In this document: positions 63,304 through 64,000 of the stretch, piece after piece
Layout: every line of letters starts with the position of its first letter
Numbering within the stretch: position 1 is the first letter of the stretch
DNA from: Micromonospora sp. HNM0581
GTDB lineage: Bacteria; Actinomycetota; Actinomycetes; Mycobacteriales; Micromonosporaceae
Assembly: GCF_012726175.1 (NCBI RefSeq)
Contig: NZ_JAASAD010000001.1
Location: 62,001-126,000, forward strand
Reading direction: 5' to 3'
DNA: 64,000 nucleotides
The notes under the pieces: generated by a model
What the model saw: only the letters and a program-made list of their open reading frames with translations
Database searches by the model: none
Told to the model about the DNA's origin: nothing
Made by a program: the position numbers and the translations under genes

Positions 63304-63322
63304 GTACCGCCGCTGGCGGTAC
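63304..63322 (-). terminator. Short hairpin between the small membrane protein and purC
   Basis: A perfect 8-bp stem (63304-63311 with 63315-63322) closes on GCT, downstream of the minus-strand membrane protein and upstream of purC. Confidence 0.45.
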
Positions 63323-63364
63323 GGGGCAAGACCACCAGTGCGCGGACGTTCTCGGTGCGCCCGA

Positions 63365-63604
63365 TCAGCGCCGGCGGCGGGTCAGCCGGATCACCAGCAG
63401 GACGATCACGACCACCACCGCCAGGCAGCAGAGCAGACTCAGGAAACCGAAGACACCGAAACCGCTCCCGCGCCGTCGGGCCGCCTCCACCACCAACTCA
63501 CCAGTACCCGACGACGCCCACGCCACGACCGGAACGAAAACCGCGAGCACGACCGTACCCACGAGCATGCCGAGCCGCCCCCACCACCTACCGAAAGAAG
63601 ACAT
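63365..63604 (-). CDS. Small membrane protein
   Basis: A 79-residue protein with two hydrophobic segments (about residues 12-30 and 50-72) and a terminal RLTRRRR. GAGGA lies upstream of ATG 63604. Function is unknown. Confidence 0.62.
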   Translation of the reverse strand: MSSFGRWWGRLGMLVGTVVLAVFVPVVAWASSGTGELVVEAARRRGSGFGVFGFLSLLCCLAVVVVIVLLVIRLTRRRR

Positions 63605-63707
63605 GCGCCCATCCTCGCCGAGACGCGCAACCCAGAGCTGCCTCGGGCTGCCTCGGCGACGGATGTCCCGCACCAGGGACGACGCCGGTATGGACGACGT
63701 CGAAAAA

Positions 63708-63739
63708 ACAGCGACCCCGGACGAATCCGGGGTCGCTGT
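63708..63739 (-). terminator. Intrinsic terminator of tRNA-fMet
   Basis: A perfect 14-bp stem (63708-63721 with 63726-63739) on the minus strand is followed by six T residues. It lies 8 nt after the tRNA end and is the clearest intrinsic terminator in the window. Confidence 0.85.
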
Positions 63740-63746
63740 CGAACAG

Positions 63747-63820
63747 TAGCGGGGACAGGATTTGAACCTGCGACCTCTGGGTTATGAGCCCAGCGAGCTA
63801 CCGAGCTGCTCCACCCCGCG
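63747..63820 (-). tRNA. Initiator tRNA-fMet (CAT anticodon)
   Basis: Read on the minus strand. Acceptor stem CGCGGGG/CCCCGC has the unpaired C1-U72, and three consecutive G-C pairs flank the anticodon loop (GGGCTCATAACCC); both are hallmarks of initiator tRNA. The anticodon is complementary to 63784-63786. The T arm is CAGG-TTCAAAT-CCTG. CCA is not encoded. Confidence 0.95.
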
Positions 63821-63967
63821 TCGGTAGAACCAGCCTACCCCATCGGTCAGCACGATCATCGGCACCCCCACCCGTAACGCCCCGTCTCAGGAATCCAGCC
63901 ACCCGGGGGCCGCCGGTGCGTCGACGCCCACACGACGGAGCTACCGGACCGACCTGTGACGAACGAA

Positions 63968-63997
63968 AAGAGGCCCCGGAGAATCCCGGGACCTCTT
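63968..63997. terminator. Terminator-like hairpin at the right edge
   Basis: A stem of 11 pairs with one C-A mismatch (63968-63979 with 63986-63997) closes on a six-base loop. The gene it serves lies beyond the window. Confidence 0.55.
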
Positions 63998-64000
63998 CCT

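Overview
The window is a stretch of high-GC actinobacterial chromosome, most likely from Micromonosporaceae (Micromonospora or Salinispora type). The grounds are the very high GC, frequent GTG starts, a fused mycobacterial-type 2-oxoglutarate decarboxylase/dehydrogenase, two WhiB proteins, a SigR/RsrA pair, nickel SOD and the 24-residue ribosomal protein bL37. It reads as ordinary core chromosome: no insertion sequence, prophage, CRISPR array or rRNA was seen. One tRNA, the initiator tRNA-fMet, lies near the right end.

Layout. 1-6.1 kb (minus): the end-truncated pterin carbinolamine dehydratase, a giant SCO7613-like membrane protein, CutA1, and a coupled patatin/PlsC pair. 6.2-9.8 kb: a membrane Ser/Thr kinase, a GT4 glycosyltransferase and a triple-BON protein. 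9.9-13.7 kb (minus): response regulator, histidine kinase and HtrA protease in mprA-mprB-pepD order. 13.8-15.6 kb (minus): a coupled OlsB-like/PlsC-like lipid acylation pair. 15.7-22.6 kb (plus): a hotdog-like protein, an ABC transporter pair, kgd and a DUF6104-type small protein. 22.6-26.7 kb: a GH6 lipoprotein facing a MatAB-like exopolysaccharide pair. 27-34 kb: pta-ackA, a lipoprotein hydrolase, a quinone-reductase-like MDR and malic enzyme. 34.0-34.9 kb: divergent sodX/sodN. 35.0-37.6 kb: a degenerate anti-sigma-type ATPase, a membrane protein, a lipid kinase and a WhiB1-like regulator. 37.7-41.3 kb (minus): an assimilatory sulfite-reduction operon preceded by a cysteine-type leader peptide. 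41.4-50.6 kb: a PdtaS-like kinase, SIS protein, TPR protein, MFS pump with TetR, GNAT, biotin carrier, bL37, RsrA and SigR. 50.7-56.1 kb: alpha/beta hydrolase, WhiB, SRAP, AroA, RsgA and HisN. 56.1-63.6 kb: EamA-like transporter, GT4, SDR, DUF5709, a NarL-type two-component system, an anti-sigma-type ATPase, PurC and a small membrane protein. tRNA-fMet follows.

How it works together. From memory, the 35.5-55.2 kb segment follows the order of the M. tuberculosis Rv3217c-Rv3228 neighbourhood (membrane protein, DAG-kinase-like, whiB1, pdtaS, biotin carrier, rshA, sigH, SRAP, aroA, rsgA), with the sulfur operon inserted between whiB1 and pdtaS. Thiol and redox stress (SigR-RsrA, WhiB), sulfur reduction and superoxide defence therefore lie close together. 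The most informative regulatory signals are: a SigR-type promoter ahead of an N-terminally extended SigR frame; a CRP-like palindrome upstream of the WhiB1-like gene; a long inverted-repeat operator between TetR and its MFS target; a one-Cys leader peptide before the sulfite reductase; and repeated TANNNT boxes 6-7 nt before start codons that lack a Shine-Dalgarno, indicating leaderless transcripts.
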